Shown in pieces: positions 35,301 to 48,165 of a stretch of 64,000 bases of DNA. The stretch spans positions 32,625,531 to 32,689,530 of the forward strand of contig CM026554.1 of NCBI GenBank assembly GCA_015143295.1, in the 5' to 3' direction. The notes beneath the pieces are model-generated. The model had not been told where the DNA came from. It searched no databases and saw nothing but the letters and a program-made list of their open reading frames with translations. A program made the translations under genes and the position numbers. Positions within the stretch are counted from its first letter, which is position 1. Each line of letters starts with the position of its first letter. This DNA is from Tetracentron sinense (Eukaryota > Streptophyta > Magnoliopsida > Trochodendrales > Trochodendraceae).

Positions 35301-36279
35301 CACTGAGCTTTCTGCTCTCCTGAAACCCCTGTAACATATTACAAATATGTGAGGTAGATCCACTATCTACATACCAAGAGTTTGAGGAACCAATAATAAA
35401 ATTGGATTCAATGATGAAAGAATCTGACATACCTTCCAAAGGCTTGTCCTTGAGGGATGCTAAGTAAACTTTACAATTCCTCTTCCAGTGACCTGGTTTC
35501 TTGCAATAGAAATAGACATTCTGATTCTTTTCCTTGTCTTTCCTCTCAGAAGCTTTCTTGTTCTTATTCTTACCCTTCTTGCCTTTGAGGAACCTAGAGA
35601 AATTGGACTTCTTCTTTTTCTGGCCTTTGCCCTTAGGCTTGGGCCTTGAAGGTCCAACTCCCTCTGCCACATTTGCATAGAACTTAGTATGCTTCATAAG
35701 GTCCTCAGCTCATTGCAACATGTTTAGGAGCTCTGGCAGAGATGTCTCCAATTTGTTCATGCTGAAATTCAACACAAAAGCAGAAAAGGATTCCGGGAGA
35801 GAGTTCAGGATCGCATCCGTTTGACTCTGTTGATCAAGATCCGCTCCAAGGGTCAAGAGTTCATTAATGAACCCCATCATCTTGACAACATGCTCCCGGA
35901 CTGGGCTACCATCAGACATCTTGGTCCCCATCAGTCCTTTCATTGCCAACTGCCTAGCAGTTCTGTTCTGTTCCCCAAACATCTCCCTGAGATTAGTCAA
36001 TATATCCTTAGCTGTAGCAAAACCCTCGTGTTGTTGCTGAAGGACATTTGACATGGATGCAAGCATGTAGCATTTGGCCAAACTATTTGACTTATGCCAC
36101 TTTGAGGCTTTCTCAACTGCCTTAGGGGTTTGAATTACCTCATCAAATTCCGGATAGTCGGATGTGAGGACATAAGCTATCTTCTGAGAGATAAGCACAG
36201 TATCAAGGTTTCTTTTCCAGTCCACAAAATTTGGACCAGTCAACCGATTCCCTTCTAGAATCTTGGAAAGGGGATTCAT
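32326..36279 (-). pseudogene. Copia element 1 gag-pol, single frame with four in-frame stops
   Basis: One - strand frame from the Met at 36279 to the stop at 32326, about 1318 codons. In order: gag (LTGPNFVDWKRNLD), zinc knuckle YFYCKKPGHWKRNC in which the first Cys is Tyr, protease DSGSTSH, GAG-pre-integrase HLRLGH...CEPC, integrase core (HTDVCGPM, RSDRGGEY, GVSERRNR), reverse transcriptase (DVKTAFLNG, YVDDILLIG) and RNase H (DDRKSTSGF, EAEYVVACDA, DNSCAVAQA). Internal stops lie at 35710-35712, 34048-34050, 33754-33756 and 32725-32727, with no frameshifts. The catalytic RT motif YVDD and the integrase acidic residues are intact. The order INT before RT marks Ty1/copia. A Tork/Angela-type lineage is my best guess from the gag, at low confidence. 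Confidence 0.92.
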
Positions 36280-38025
36280 GGCTTATATCTACACAATAAA
36301 ATAAGCATAAATTATTACATTTATTTTCACACATATATTCATCGGATTTTTGGGATTTTAAAATCTGATGATCCTCTCATCTTTCTTCAAATTTCATCAT
36401 TCCCTTCAGTATATGAAATTAGGAAATAAACCTTTTATTCCAGATGAATATTGGGATCCTCATAACACACATGTAATCTTCCATACTAGGATAGTACCAC
36501 ACATGCACTACAAGGTGGATATTAACCATCCATCACTGAGCATCTCATGCATAACTCCTTACGTAAATCAGTGATTCCCAATTTTCTTGCGACCTACAAG
36601 GACAACATGACTGTCACTGTGTCAGCCGCCATGTTTCCTTGTTTAAGTGAAACCCATTATTCTCGGTTGTCATATGATCAAGTAGAGATGTGCCCCCATG
36701 CTAGTTGACACTCCCTATCAGGCCATATACAGACCTATCTACAATAGAAATAATGTACTAGGAGTTAAATTTAGACTGAATTATGTCGAACTCCTATCAG
36801 AGAGACAACACTCAGGCTAATTAATTCCTAGTCTTTATTGATAATGGAAGGCCTTAGGATTAATAATCCCATTTATTATTACTTAATATTTTTCTTGAAG
36901 GGAACAATATTAAACAGGCATGATCATATCATTATCCAAGTATTCATCATATGAATTATGAAAATTTTCGATAATAGGATTATAAAGGAGTGATAAACTC
37001 CCACTAGCCCTTACAGGGGTTTTTGATCATTAGGATTTTAATCTTATAATCAAAACCTACTCATCCCTATTACCTTAGGGTATTTGGATGTTAGTTTAGT
37101 GATCCATCTACGATTATTGTCTTTTCGGACACGATTGTCCAATAATCTCGTATGCAAAGATTTTACGTAAAAATCTTCGCATGGGTCACAAACTCCACGT
37201 CCAAAAGAGTACTAGTAATGTATTGTGTCTAAATATAAACAATTTATAATTAAACACAATGCATTAATAGAAGTAAAATCCAATTATCCTAAATTATCAT
37301 AAAAGCGATAATCTCAATTATCGCAACTTCATGGCTTAAAGGAAAAATTATTAATCATCACATGAATAATAAAATAATAATTATAATCATATTATAATCT
37401 CACAATGGGTTCACAAAAATCATACGACCTTATTTAACTATAACAGGGGAATTAAATAAAGCCCTACTACAATTTACTATCTTGCAATGGTTCTCTAGGC
37501 ATCTCATTCGGTTGATTTAGTCCACCATAAATCAGCAACTCTATTCTAAAAAAATAAGAAAAAGGAGAGGGGATGGGAAAGAACAGGAGGTATGATTTGT
37601 GGAACCTATCCAACACATAAAATAATATTTATTTATCATGATAAATATTTTATATATTATTTATGCTAGCCCGGGGCTCTTAGAATAAATTAAACAATTT
37701 AATTTACTACTAAAAAGGATCTCTAAATCCTTAAAGGCTATAATCAAGATTTAGATATCACTAAATATTTGTCCCTACTAAATTTCGAGAGGCTTTGGAA
37801 TCATCCAAACTTGAAATTAGTCTCACACTAATTTCTAGGGGCTTAATTTTTATTCCCTCAATAATAACAAGAGAACCCCTTAGCCCTACTAATGATTATC
37901 TAATAATCAAGAAGTGATCAAGAATCTAAAAGATTCATCACTAGTGCAACCGAAATTTAAAGTGGAAGTATGATTTATATATATAAATCTTGATTAAGCA
38001 ATAAAATCAAAGAGAAGCATAGCCA
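36280..38025 (-). other. Copia element 1 untranslated leader
   Basis: About 1.75 kb between the 5' LTR and the gag start, AT-rich, with no recognisable coding sequence on either strand. The bases next to the LTR on the - strand are TGGCTATGCTTCTC. They should be the primer-binding site but do not match the usual initiator-Met form TGGTATCAGAGC. Confidence 0.6.
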
Positions 38026-40164
38026 TGGCTCTTTTTAATTTTAGAAAAATAGTTCTTGGGGGGCATACATCGAATCCCAAGATCTGACTAAGATTCTAAT
38101 TGATTTTATTCAATGAGAGTAAAAATCACAATACCTTTGCGACTTTGAAATTGTTAAGTCAAATCCACGATAATAGCGATACCAGGAAAACTTCACAAAT
38201 GCCAAGTCTCCTTCGCAATCCACACGGACCTTCTTTTTCTTTAAAACTTTCTCTAATGGAAGCTAATGGCCCTTCCAAATATCCAGCTCTATAAATCTTG
38301 AATAAAAGATCTAATCTTGATCTTCAAGAACCTTGAAATTCCTCTTCTTTATTTTCAAACTAGAAAACAAAAGGAAGAATAAAAGGGAAGAAGGTGTGAC
38401 CATTCACCTTAGGGAGAAGGAAGGCCTGGGCGTGAGAGATAATGAGGGAGGAGAGGGATTTCCAAATCTTGAAAAATTCTGGAAATTTTTCTTGTGTCCA
38501 CTAAAGTGACCGTACACCTCTATATATAGGAGTTTACTTGGGTTGCTTGCAACCCAAGTCTCCTAATCCTTATCCAATAAGGATTTCTCATTTGTTTCCT
38601 TTTTGATTTCTCCTTTAATTAATTAGGATTAATCAAAATATAAACTAATTTTATCCATTAGTAACCAACTAACCAAATCGTTATCCAATAAGGAATCTTT
38701 TTAATTAGTAACTAACTAATTAATGATTAGTAACAAACTAATGGAATTCCTAACAATTAGGGAATCTTTAATTAGTAACTAACTAACTAACTAACCAACC
38801 TTATCTCATAAGGAGTTATTAATTAGAAACTAATTAAAAATTAAACAATAATATTATCCTCCTTGAAGTGGTCGTCCCACCCTAGGTGGGCCCCACTCCA
38901 CACGCCCCCATGGGTTCCAAACCCATTTTGGTCTCTTATTTGATCTTCTATCAAATTCCCCAATAGGTCCTACCCATTTGGTTTTTCACATTTAATGTGA
39001 TTCCACCTTTTAGAGCTTCACTATACCATATAGTGATTTCTTAGAGAAATAAATTATTAAATTAAATACTTTAAGAAAGTCCTTGTGTGTGGGATCTCCT
39101 ATTTCTGGTTGTGGCACCAAGTACTCAACCTTTTGGTTAAAGTAATGTTACTAGGAAACACCTTTCCTATACTCCATTAGGATTATAGAATTTTATCTAT
39201 ATCCCTGGACTTCCACCAATCACAATTAATGTCCATTAACACAATGTGATTAACCCCCAGAAAATAGAGAATTACTTGCAGGTATTTCTATCTCAAGATT
39301 TGTTTACAAATCATTCCCTCTACTTCCAATATTGTTATAAGCTTATGGGACAATATCTGATACTTTTAGTCAAACTTGGACTTGCAAAAACATTTTAAAA
39401 AATTCTTTAAAAGAAATAATAATTATTATTACATTTTTTTTATACATAAAATAAATTCCTCGATAAAACCATTTCATCGATAAATACCAGCGCTGGGTTT
39501 TTCAAGTCCAGTTTTGACAAGTATCAACTCAATATTATTTACTCTGTAAGAGTAGAGGAATCCTTGTCGAGCGTAGACACACTTCTTCAAGTACAGCGTA
39601 CATAACCCAATGAGCCCGTATTTAGTCCGGTGTGTTGGACATTGACGATTGACTACATCAAAGCTACATAGGCAAATACTAGAGAAGATGTCGACCTCTC
39701 AGGTTAAGGACAATCTGTCAAATGGACTACCCTAAATATAATGACAGTATATTTCTATGGGTATGCACTGAGCGATCCAGTTGCAATAAAAGTACTTCTT
39801 ACTTATATCCACATCTTAGTCAAGAGACCCTTCTCTCAGTGATTGAGATTCATCACTCCATCATATGGAACTAACAATGTGTAAGTTATTAGGAATACAT
39901 TGTCCTGATGCATCCTGATTAACTTAGAATAATTTTAGGTCTACAAGGAACCGGAAAAATCATATCTCCTTAGCAATCAGTTATCAACTAATTGGATGGT
40001 TTTCCTACAATGTTACCTAAAGGACAAAGTAGTCTCATCCAATGAGATACTTTCGATATATTACCCAATGTAGAAGACAATGCGTGAATGTAAAATATGC
40101 ATTTATTGATTAAAATTAGATAAATACAATTTCAGAATGGCTTTGTGGGCATATATATCTAACA
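38026..40164 (-). mobile_element. Copia element 1, 5' LTR
   Basis: A 2139-bp LTR running on + coordinates from TGGCTCTTTTTAATT to ATATCTAACA. The TATA motif CCTATATATAGAGG and the palindrome series of the other copies are present, with a few changes. Its outer end abuts the RT/RNase H coding region of copia element 2 (after DLYAV), so the element entered that pol gene. Confidence 0.88.
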
Positions 40165-40390
40165 CTGCATACAGATCAAAAGAGTTATGATGGTGAATAT
40201 GAGTGCCAAGATCCAATGTACCACATATATAACGCAAAATGTGTTTCACAAGTTGCATGTGAGCAAGAGTTGGGGCATGTATATATTGACTGACGAGATT
40301 CACTACACAAGACAGATTTGGACGAGTGATGGTGAGATATTGTAGGGCACCGACCAAACTCTGATATAGATTGGGATCCAAAAATAGAGG
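40165..40390 (-). pseudogene. Copia element 2, RT/RNase H segment (left piece)
   Basis: The - strand reads DPNLYQSLVGALQYLTITRPN and VSQYIHAPTLAHMQLVKHILRY, typical of copia RT/RNase H. It is separated from the rest of the element by the solo LTR at 40391-43007 and cut on its other side by copia element 1. The RNase H domain and 3' LTR are lost. Confidence 0.85.
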
Positions 40391-40689
40391 TGTAGCGACC
40401 CGAAACCCACCCTAGGAGTTAGAGTGAACTTTGGACGACTAATCATGACTTGCTTGACAACAAACCTGCAAAACCCACAGAGCATATACGATAGAGGACA
40501 AAACAGCGGAAACATGCTCTAACATGGTATAGCGGAAGTCTACTAAACCTCTATGTATATACTTAATCAATCCAAGTTTATAAAAAAAGGATCCAAAAGA
40601 AAGTGCAGACATGCCCGCCAAAATACATGAATCTAACTCTCATCTCACCCACAGCTAATCCACTCAGAATCTAATCACCACCTACTGAT

Positions 40690-40840
40690 AACCCTCTACG
40701 GGAGGTTCCTCCAAAGGCTCCTCGGCGTACTCCTCTTCCACTCATGGACCAGGAGCACAAACATCAAAAGGAGCAGCAGCTCCCTCAGAACCTGCCGACA
40801 TAAGAAGTACGGCTGAGCATGGAATACTCAGCGGGTACTA
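40690..40840 (-). other. LTR stem-loop and short acidic coding-like segment (copy d)
   Basis: On the - strand: stem GCTGAGTATTCCATGCTCAGC, acceptor-like TTATGTCGGCAG, then FDVCAPGP, a TGA, VEEEYAEEP and LEEPPVEGYQ, then a stop. The TGA replaces the Trp seen in the other copies. Otherwise the frame is the same as in copies a and f. Confidence 0.4.
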
Positions 40841-42214
40841 AATACTAACCAACAGTTATAGCATAGAAATAGCAATACATAATCAGGCGCAATTCATATA
40901 TGTCAAACGGAAACAATTCACATCATACAAGGAAGTAAAGCAGTTTATAATCATGCTTGTAATTCGTAGAAAACCGATAAATCCTCTTGAAACATTGTGC
41001 ACTTGACTTGACTTGAAATATCTTTTTGTACTTGAAAGCTTGTCATGTCTATCTTGCTTGATTCTCGTATGTCATGTCATGTCATGCGTGCTTGCTTGTG
41101 ATCATGTAACTTGTGAGATATCCTTATGAGATGTCCTTGTGAGATGCCTTGAGAGGGAAGGGAGACAATTCTTTATGCAATGCACTTGCGAGGGAAGGGA
41201 GACCCTTCTTTATGATATGTATGTACTTGCGAGGGAAAGGAGACCCTTCTTCATGATATGCACTTGTGAGTGAGGGGAGACCCCTCGTGGAATGTTGGTT
41301 CTTGTCTTCTTGTGAAAAACGAGGTAAAACATATCGTAGGATATGTCCCACCTCTAACCATGTTCTTGAAAACCTCGATAAATCATGCCATGCATGCCGT
41401 GCTCGTGGGAACCGTGTACATACTTGCATTCAAATTTAAAGATGACATTTGGGTAATTTCACAACACATATAGCATCAAAGATTGAGTAATGTAATATTC
41501 ATAGCATTATGGGAAAGCAGGAAACACACTATCATAGTCCCTAGCAATATTCATAATTTATTAGGCATGCATTTCCAGATTTTCAGCTCACTGTGTTCAC
41601 CTTGGCATTTCATCAAACATGGTGTGTTCATTATGGATTTACCCTACAACATGCTTTTCTAGATGGGTTTTACTCAAATCATACATGTACGTTCATTATT
41701 GGAACAATGCCCTTCCCCATTTGTTCATCACACACAACCATTGGCATCCAATCGCCCCTTTCCATCTCCAATCACCATTCACCATTCACCATTCACCATT
41801 CACCATTTACCATTTACCATTCATCCATCTCATAGCACATGTGTAAATGAAAGAAATGAAAAGAAAAGAAGGGGAAAGAGGAACTATAACTAGGAGGGTA
41901 GTAAGAAGCACCAACCTTGAAGAAATGAGGAAGAAACCCTCTTTCCAAATGACTGTGAGTTGCTGCCCTAGCTTGGATTGCGAGCTCCACAATGCCTGAA
42001 CCGAAATCTTGAAGAAAACGGGTTTGAGGTTGATCTAGGGTTTCAAACCCTTTGATTTCCCTCCCAAATGGAAACCCTAGGTTGGAATCGCCTTCTCCTC
42101 TTTCTTCTATTATCTCAAACTCTCTAAGTGTCGAATGATGCCCTAAAGGCTCAGGTTAAACTCTTAAGGTAAGAGTGAACTGACCAAAAGACCGTAATAC
42201 CCTTACTGGGATTT

Positions 42215-42715
42215 CTGTGAATAGTGCTGTGAATAGTGCCAACTCGTGGTGCTTGTGAATAGTGCCACTCGTGGTCCGTGAATAGTGCCAACTCGTGGTG
42301 CTTGTGAATAGTGTCAACTCGTGGTCCATGAATAGTGCAACTCGTGGTGCCATGAATAGTGCCAACTCGTGGTGCCGTGAATAGTGAAACTCATGGTGCC
42401 ATGAATAGTGCCAACTCGTGGTGCCGTGAATAGTGTCAACTCGTGGTGCCGTGAATAGTGCCAACTCGTGGTGTTGTGAATAGTGCAACTCGTGGTGCCA
42501 TGAATAGTGCCAACTCGTGGTGCCGTGAATAGTGCAACTCGTGGTGCCATGAATAGTGCCAACTCGTGGTGCCGTGAATAGTGCAACTCGTGGTGCCGTG
42601 AATAGTGCAACTCGTGGTGCCGTGAATAGTGCCAACTCGTGGTGCCGTGAATAGTGCAACTCGTGGTGCCACGAATAGTGCAACTCGTGGTGCCATGAAT
42701 AGTACCAACTCGTGG
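42215..42715. repeat. 24-25 bp minisatellite, about 20 units
   Basis: Units of the type GTGCCGTGAATAGTGCAACTCGTG with C/CC and CCGTG/CCATG variants. Because the period is often a multiple of 3, several - strand frames stay open across it and give repetitive HHEL/APRV peptides. I regard these as artefacts of the repeat. Confidence 0.93.
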
Positions 42716-43012
42716 TGAGCTGTACAACGTACCCGTGGTGAGCTGTACAACGTGCCCGTGGTGAGTTGTACAACGGATGCACACAGTATACGTTTTTCTA
42801 CAGGTACAGACTGTTTTGGCCATATCTTTTGACTCGTTCGTCCGATTTTGACGATTCAACTTGCGTTGTGTTCGTACTTCGAAGAGGAACAATTCTGACA
42901 TTTCAAAATTTCCAAGTTCTTCCTCATTTATTAATCATACCTCTTAAAAAGGCGAGATGACAACGAAAGTGTCATGTATTAAGTATGAAAAAGTCTGGGG
43001 CTCTACAAGAGG

Positions 43013-46000
43013 AGACTCTTGAGCACGATCACGAGCATACTTCCCTTGAGAGAGAAGAAGATCAGTAGGTGTAGAGTGAACTTCGATCCCTAAGAAGTAG
43101 TGTAGGCGCCCTAGATCTTTCATAGCAAATTCCTTTCCAAGGCATTGAATGAACAAGTCAAGGAGAGAGATATTACTCCTAGTAAGTATTATAACGTCAA
43201 CATAGAGAAGCAATAGGATTACACCATGATGACTATGGCGAGTGAATAATGAGGCATCATGTATGCTGGAATGAAAGCCAAGTTGGAGAAGATATTGACT
43301 GAGGCGATCAAACAGGCCCTAGGAGCCTGTTTGAGTCCATATAGAGCCCGCTTGAGTTGACAAATATGATGAGGCTTGGAGGGATCAATAAGACCAGGTG
43401 GTTGTTCCACAAATACGGGTTCCTTGAGAAAGCCGTGAAGGAATGCGTTCTTCACATCCAATTGCTTAAGTGGCCATTGCTTGGTTAGGGCAATGGTGAG
43501 GACAAGTCGAATAGTCTGTGATTTGACAACTGGGCTGAATGTTTCTTCAAAATCAACACTTGAAACTTGATCAAATTATTTAGCAACAAGATGGGGTTTT
43601 AGCCGCTCCAGACTGCCATCAGATTTTAGCTTTGTTTTGAAAACCCATCGACAACCGACAACATTCATGTCAGCTTGGCAGGGTACTAGCACCAAAGTTG
43701 AGTTGGTACGTAATGCTTGAATTTCTTCTTTCATAGCTGAAAACCAACCTGGATGAGTAACTGCAGATTAAATAGTGTTAGTTTCAGTAGGGATTGATGT
43801 GCTCGAAGAAGAATGCAGAAGAGCAGCAACTCGTGTCTTCCCCCAAGTCTGCATACAGTGGGTATTATTACCCAGGTGGCGACCCGGATCAGCAATTGTA
43901 GTCCTTGGTGTCATGTGGTGATCCTGGCCCTGAGAAACACCAGGGGATAACGGTGGTGAAGGTGACAAGGCAATCAAGGGCCCGAGATCAATGGTGAGTT
44001 GCCCTCCAGTGAGTAAAAACTAGAAAACGGAATCGCTGATGTGGTCGAAACAGAATGTTCCTTGAGTTGGGATGTGGGTAATGGCCCCAATAGCTGATCA
44101 GGGTCAGTTTGAACTTCATCAGTAGTAGATGCAAGCGGAGACAATGTAGTGTCAATAGATAGGACAATTGGCTCACCAGGAGTACCTCGATCTGTAAAAA
44201 CAAGTGGCAGTCTAACGTAAGGAGCCCCATCTTTAGGAGTCGATGGCGAAAACACTGGTGCTAAAGCATTAAGGTCAACAATTGGTTCAGTAGCACAATC
44301 TGGAAAGTTGTGAGTACCCCAATCTCTAGGAACAAGTGGCAGTCCAACATAAGGAGCCCGATCTGTAGGAGACAGTGGTAGCATCACTGATGCGGAAGCA
44401 TTAGGATCAACACATGGTTCAGTAGCACAATCTGTAGAGTTGTGTGCAACTCGATCTGAAAGAACTGTAGGTTCAGGGTTCGCATGGGCAAGTACATTAG
44501 GAGAAGGCACAAAATTCATATATTCTGAAAAGGTTAAGAGAGTAACCTGCTCCCCTGTAAAGGAACACCACTAGAGTTGACAGAGGTGTTAGAAAAAGGA
44601 AGAGAGGTTTAATTTCATCAAAAATTACATGCCTCGAGATGTAAACTCATCCCGTTGCAGGAAAATGACACCTATACCCTTTGTGTAAGAGACTACAACC
44701 AATAAACACACAGGGGAGAGATTTAGGGGAAATTTCATTTTTTTTCATAATCCCGTAGATACAGGTAGTAACAACATCCAAACACATGAAGAGATGTGTA
44801 ATCGGGGTATTTTCCGAAGAGGAGCTTAAAAGGCATATCCATGTCCAACTTACGAGATGGTAGGCGGTTGATGAGAAAGACAGCAAAGCGAAAAGCTTCG
44901 ACCCAATTCTTCGTAGAAAGACCACTATGAAAGAGCATGGACAAACAACAATATTTCTATGTTTCCGTTCAGCAACCCCATTTTGCTCAGGTGTTTTTGG
45001 ACAAGAAATTTGTCTCACAATACCACTATCACGAAGTATTTGGATAAACTCAGTTTTCTCAAATTCCCCACCACCATCACATTGAAATTTCTTTATTTTG
45101 GCATTAAATTGAGTTTCAACCATCAGCTTGAATTGAACAAAATAGTCAAAGAAATCAGACTTAGATTTCAAGGGGAATTTCCAAGTACAGCGTGAATGAT
45201 CATCCACAAAGGAGGCGTAATATTGGGACCCTTGAGCAAAGGTAACAAGTGCATTACCCCAAAGATCACAGTGAATTTTATCAAATAATTTTTCTGGGCG
45301 AGTAGGTACAGTCACAAATGGAAGTTTACTACTTTTTCCAAGCTAGCAGCTAGAACAAACAGAACCACTTTTATTCCAATGAGTAACAGAGATAAAATGT
45401 TTAGAATTTAAGTAAGAAACAACTTTTGACTGCGGGTGTCCTAAACGCTGATGCCAAACATCTTCAGAAGTCTTTTGCTGTCTTGACGAATAATATGCCT
45501 TATTGGTGGTGTCACTTCTTAGGGTGTATAGTCCCCCATCTCTAGTTCCTTTCGAGAGGATCTGTCCTGTCTGTTGGTCCTTAATAAAAAAATTCATTAA
45601 AGTTGAACTCAAATAAGCATGAAAAATCATCAGTTAGTTGACTAACAGATAGGAGATTTTTGGTGATGATAGGCACAACCAGAATATTTTCTACTTTCAG
45701 ATTCCCAAATGAAGTTGGAAGACTGGTTTTTCCAGTGTGAGATATAGATAGTTCATCACCATTCCCAATAATTATTTTGTCTGATCCAGTGTAAGGGGAT
45801 ATAGAGGAAAGTATACTTGGATTATTCGTCATATGAGATGTAGCACCAATATCGGGAATCCACTCTGGATCATGTGGATCAGTGATGGACATGGCTGCTA
45901 GTGCTTGAGGTATCTTCTCATCCTGGTAGGAGTGGTTGAAGCGATGCCAACATCGCAGAGCATCATGGCCATGTTTCTTGTAGATTTGACATTGCTGAAT

Positions 46001-46842
46001 TATACCTTGTGCACCATCTTTATTTGGTTCTAGTTGAGTATTTTGCTTTTGGCTAGCTTGAGTGAAGCCATGCCCTTTAGATTCAAACGATTGGCGCTTT
46101 TGTGCATTTCAATTTTTGCTCCCTCTATTTTATTTTATTTTGTCGCTGGCCAACATAAGCATAAGATTCTGAAATAGAATTTTTTATTGTTGTGTTCATT
46201 GCAGCCCGCTATTCTAAAGCAAGAAGAGAGGCCGTTAGTTGGGAGGACGTGCCATGATAGCATTAGCAAAGCTATCAAAACGTGGACCCAACCCATTAAT
46301 GGTCCAAAAAACTTTGTCCCTATCAGAGACAGGTTTCTGCATTGCATATAGTTCATCACAAATAATTTTAATAGATTTTAAGTAATCGGTAATACCTTGA
46401 TCACCTTTGCGAATTGTTTGGAGTTGGCGGTCAATCCGAGCTCCCTTTCTTGAGACCCTCCTGCAAAATTTTCTGCAAGACACAACCATATTTTCCTTGC
46501 AGTTTTAAGGCCGATTACGAAGGCATGAACCTCTTCAGTCGAGGTTCCAGAGATCAAGCTTTTGAGCAGTTGATCATCTTTTCTCCATTGGACGTAGACA
46601 AGATTGATTTCCTCTTTTCCATCTGAGATAATTTGTTGTTTTAGTTCTTTCACCTCATCAGCAATATGATTGAGTAGATCAACATTCTCAATCATGGGAA
46701 GGATTTGATCCTTCCAAGCAAGATAGTTCTTCTCTATGAGTTTTGCTGTCACCATCGAGCTAATCTGTGCAACGAGAGATATGGTGAAAGACGCCATTGA
46801 GGAGAGGATCTGGCTGATCTGTAGAAACAGAGGATTAATCAC
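43013..46842 (-). pseudogene. Copia element 2 gag-pol, heavily decayed
   Basis: Pieces on the - strand, in order: gag (NYLAWKDQILPMIE, 46378-46842, shifting frame to 46235-46489), a zinc-knuckle remnant (about 45950-46000), protease (DIGATSHMT, 45581-45892), GAG-pre-integrase (WHQRLGHPQ, 45343-45630), integrase (KIHCDLWG, QCDGGGEF, GVAERKHRN, 44647-45315), a linker (43974-44519) and RT (DVKNAFLHG, LKQAPRA, 43219-43461; MKDLGRLHYFLGIEV, 42944-43213). Many frameshifts and stops separate them, and the YVDD motif reads YVDV. It is clearly older than copia element 1, which is inserted in it, as is the solo LTR. The gag differs from element 1, so this is a different lineage. Confidence 0.9.
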
Positions 46843-46856
46843 ACTAAGTCGTGTGC

Positions 46857-47200
46857 AGCTCTGATAACATCAAGACGTCTGAGACTACAGATTAGTTCTC
46901 TCTCTTACAACCGTAAGGAATGAAGGTTATATCATTGATATTTATAAGGAGAGATTACAAAGGTTTACAGAAGTGTACAACAAATGTGCACACGGTTTAA
47001 AGTGATTTACACACGGTTTACAGTGATTTACAGTAAGTATATTGCTTGGTTTTCCTAAAGATATCTCATATTCAGAGGGTATCTCAGAAATTGGAATTAA
47101 CGATGGTTAGAGTCTTAATGGGACTTTCTCCATTAGCCATGACTTTCTCCATTAGTGAAACTGGCTCAAAAACAATAGGATTCTTCTTGTAGGAGTCTTT
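46857..47200 (-). mobile_element. Copia element 2, primer-binding site and 5' LTR remnant
   Basis: On the - strand TGTTATCAGAGC (46857-46868) is one base off the initiator-Met primer-binding consensus. It lies just upstream of the gag of element 2. The adjoining sequence has a TATA motif CCTTATAAATATC (- strand, about 46934-46946), so it is LTR-like. The outer boundary is not clear. Confidence 0.6.
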
Positions 47201-48165
47201 CTTATTTGCTACTGTTCCTGATTGAGGATCATACTGTTGTCCTGATTGAGGATCATACAGCTCTATACCTCTCCTCTCTCTCATCCCTCTCTCTCACACT
47301 CGCTCATCCCTCTCTCTTTCATCCATCTCATTTTCTTTCTGTCATCTCTCTCTTGTGCCTCTTTCTCACTCTCTTGTCTCTATCAGCTCTCTCTCTCGTC
47401 CCTCTTTCTGTGGAAAAGAGAGGGACCAGAAAATTGATTAGTTACCAGTAGTTAGTAGTCACTTCATGCTTTGAAGCATGAATTTTTATTTGGAAAAGTG
47501 ATTACTTTATGCCCTTTTTTAATTTTGAACTTCCTTTAAGTAAAAAGTTATTTATTTTCTTTTGTTTGGTGCACAACCCATTCATTGACCAAACAAAATT
47601 GATGAGCCACTAGTGCACTAGAGTGCAATGGCACAACACTTATATGTAAAAGCAAGGAATGTAAAGAATCCTCTTTTTAATTTTTTGGTCAAGATTAAGG
47701 AATGCCGGAGAGTAAGGCTAACATGACTCATATATATATATATATATATACATACAGAGAGAGAGAGAGAGAGAGAGAGAAGCGTTTGGAAGGCATGACT
47801 GATTTAAGGGTTAAATAAGCGGTCCTAATCTACACCCTACGAAAGATATCCAACGGTTTGTATTTAATCAATAAATCCCATGTAGTTTAAACACTCACCA
47901 CTCTCACGAACTCCCCCACTTTCTTCTCTCCTCTAACATCTCGTCTCTTCCCCCTTTCTCAAAACCCCTTTCTTCTCTCCTCCCTTTCTCAAACTTAGCA
48001 TGAGAGGAAATCTGCCACTCACAACCTTGCCACGGATTTCCCGTTCTCTCACTTTTTCTTCCCTGTATGAAACCCTATTCTGCTGTGAGGGGTTTCCCGT
48101 TGCCGCAAGTTGCTGCCATGCCGTGAGGGAAGAATAGGATTGCAGCTAGGATTCTGTAATTGGTA
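47200..48165. repeat. CT-rich and TA/GA simple repeats, otherwise non-coding
   Basis: CTCTCT-rich tract (about 47268-47420), (TA)n (about 47731-47750) followed by (GA)n (about 47757-47780), and a CT-rich stretch at about 47930-47995. The phrase CCTGATTGAGGATCATAC is repeated at about 47217 and 47241. No gene is recognised. Confidence 0.7.

Larger units (their letters stand above)
40391..43007 (-). mobile_element. Solo LTR, long-LTR family copy d, with perfect TSD
   Basis: It starts TGTAGCGACCCG and ends GGGGCTCTACA. It is flanked by the 5-bp direct repeat AGAGG (40386-40390 and 43008-43012) and inserted in the RT of copia element 2. At 2617 bp with no internal domain it is a solo LTR produced by LTR-LTR recombination. 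It contains the stem-loop and acidic segment (40690-40840), a block of ~40-bp repeats (41150-41290), a CACCATT-type repeat (41772-41825) and a 24-25 bp minisatellite (42215-42715). Orientation is inferred from the stem-loop. Confidence 0.93.

Noticed and set aside
42156..42901. Long open frames on the - strand with HHEL / APRV repeats
   Set aside because: They are readings of a 24-25 bp minisatellite. Several frames are open at once and none has a conserved domain.
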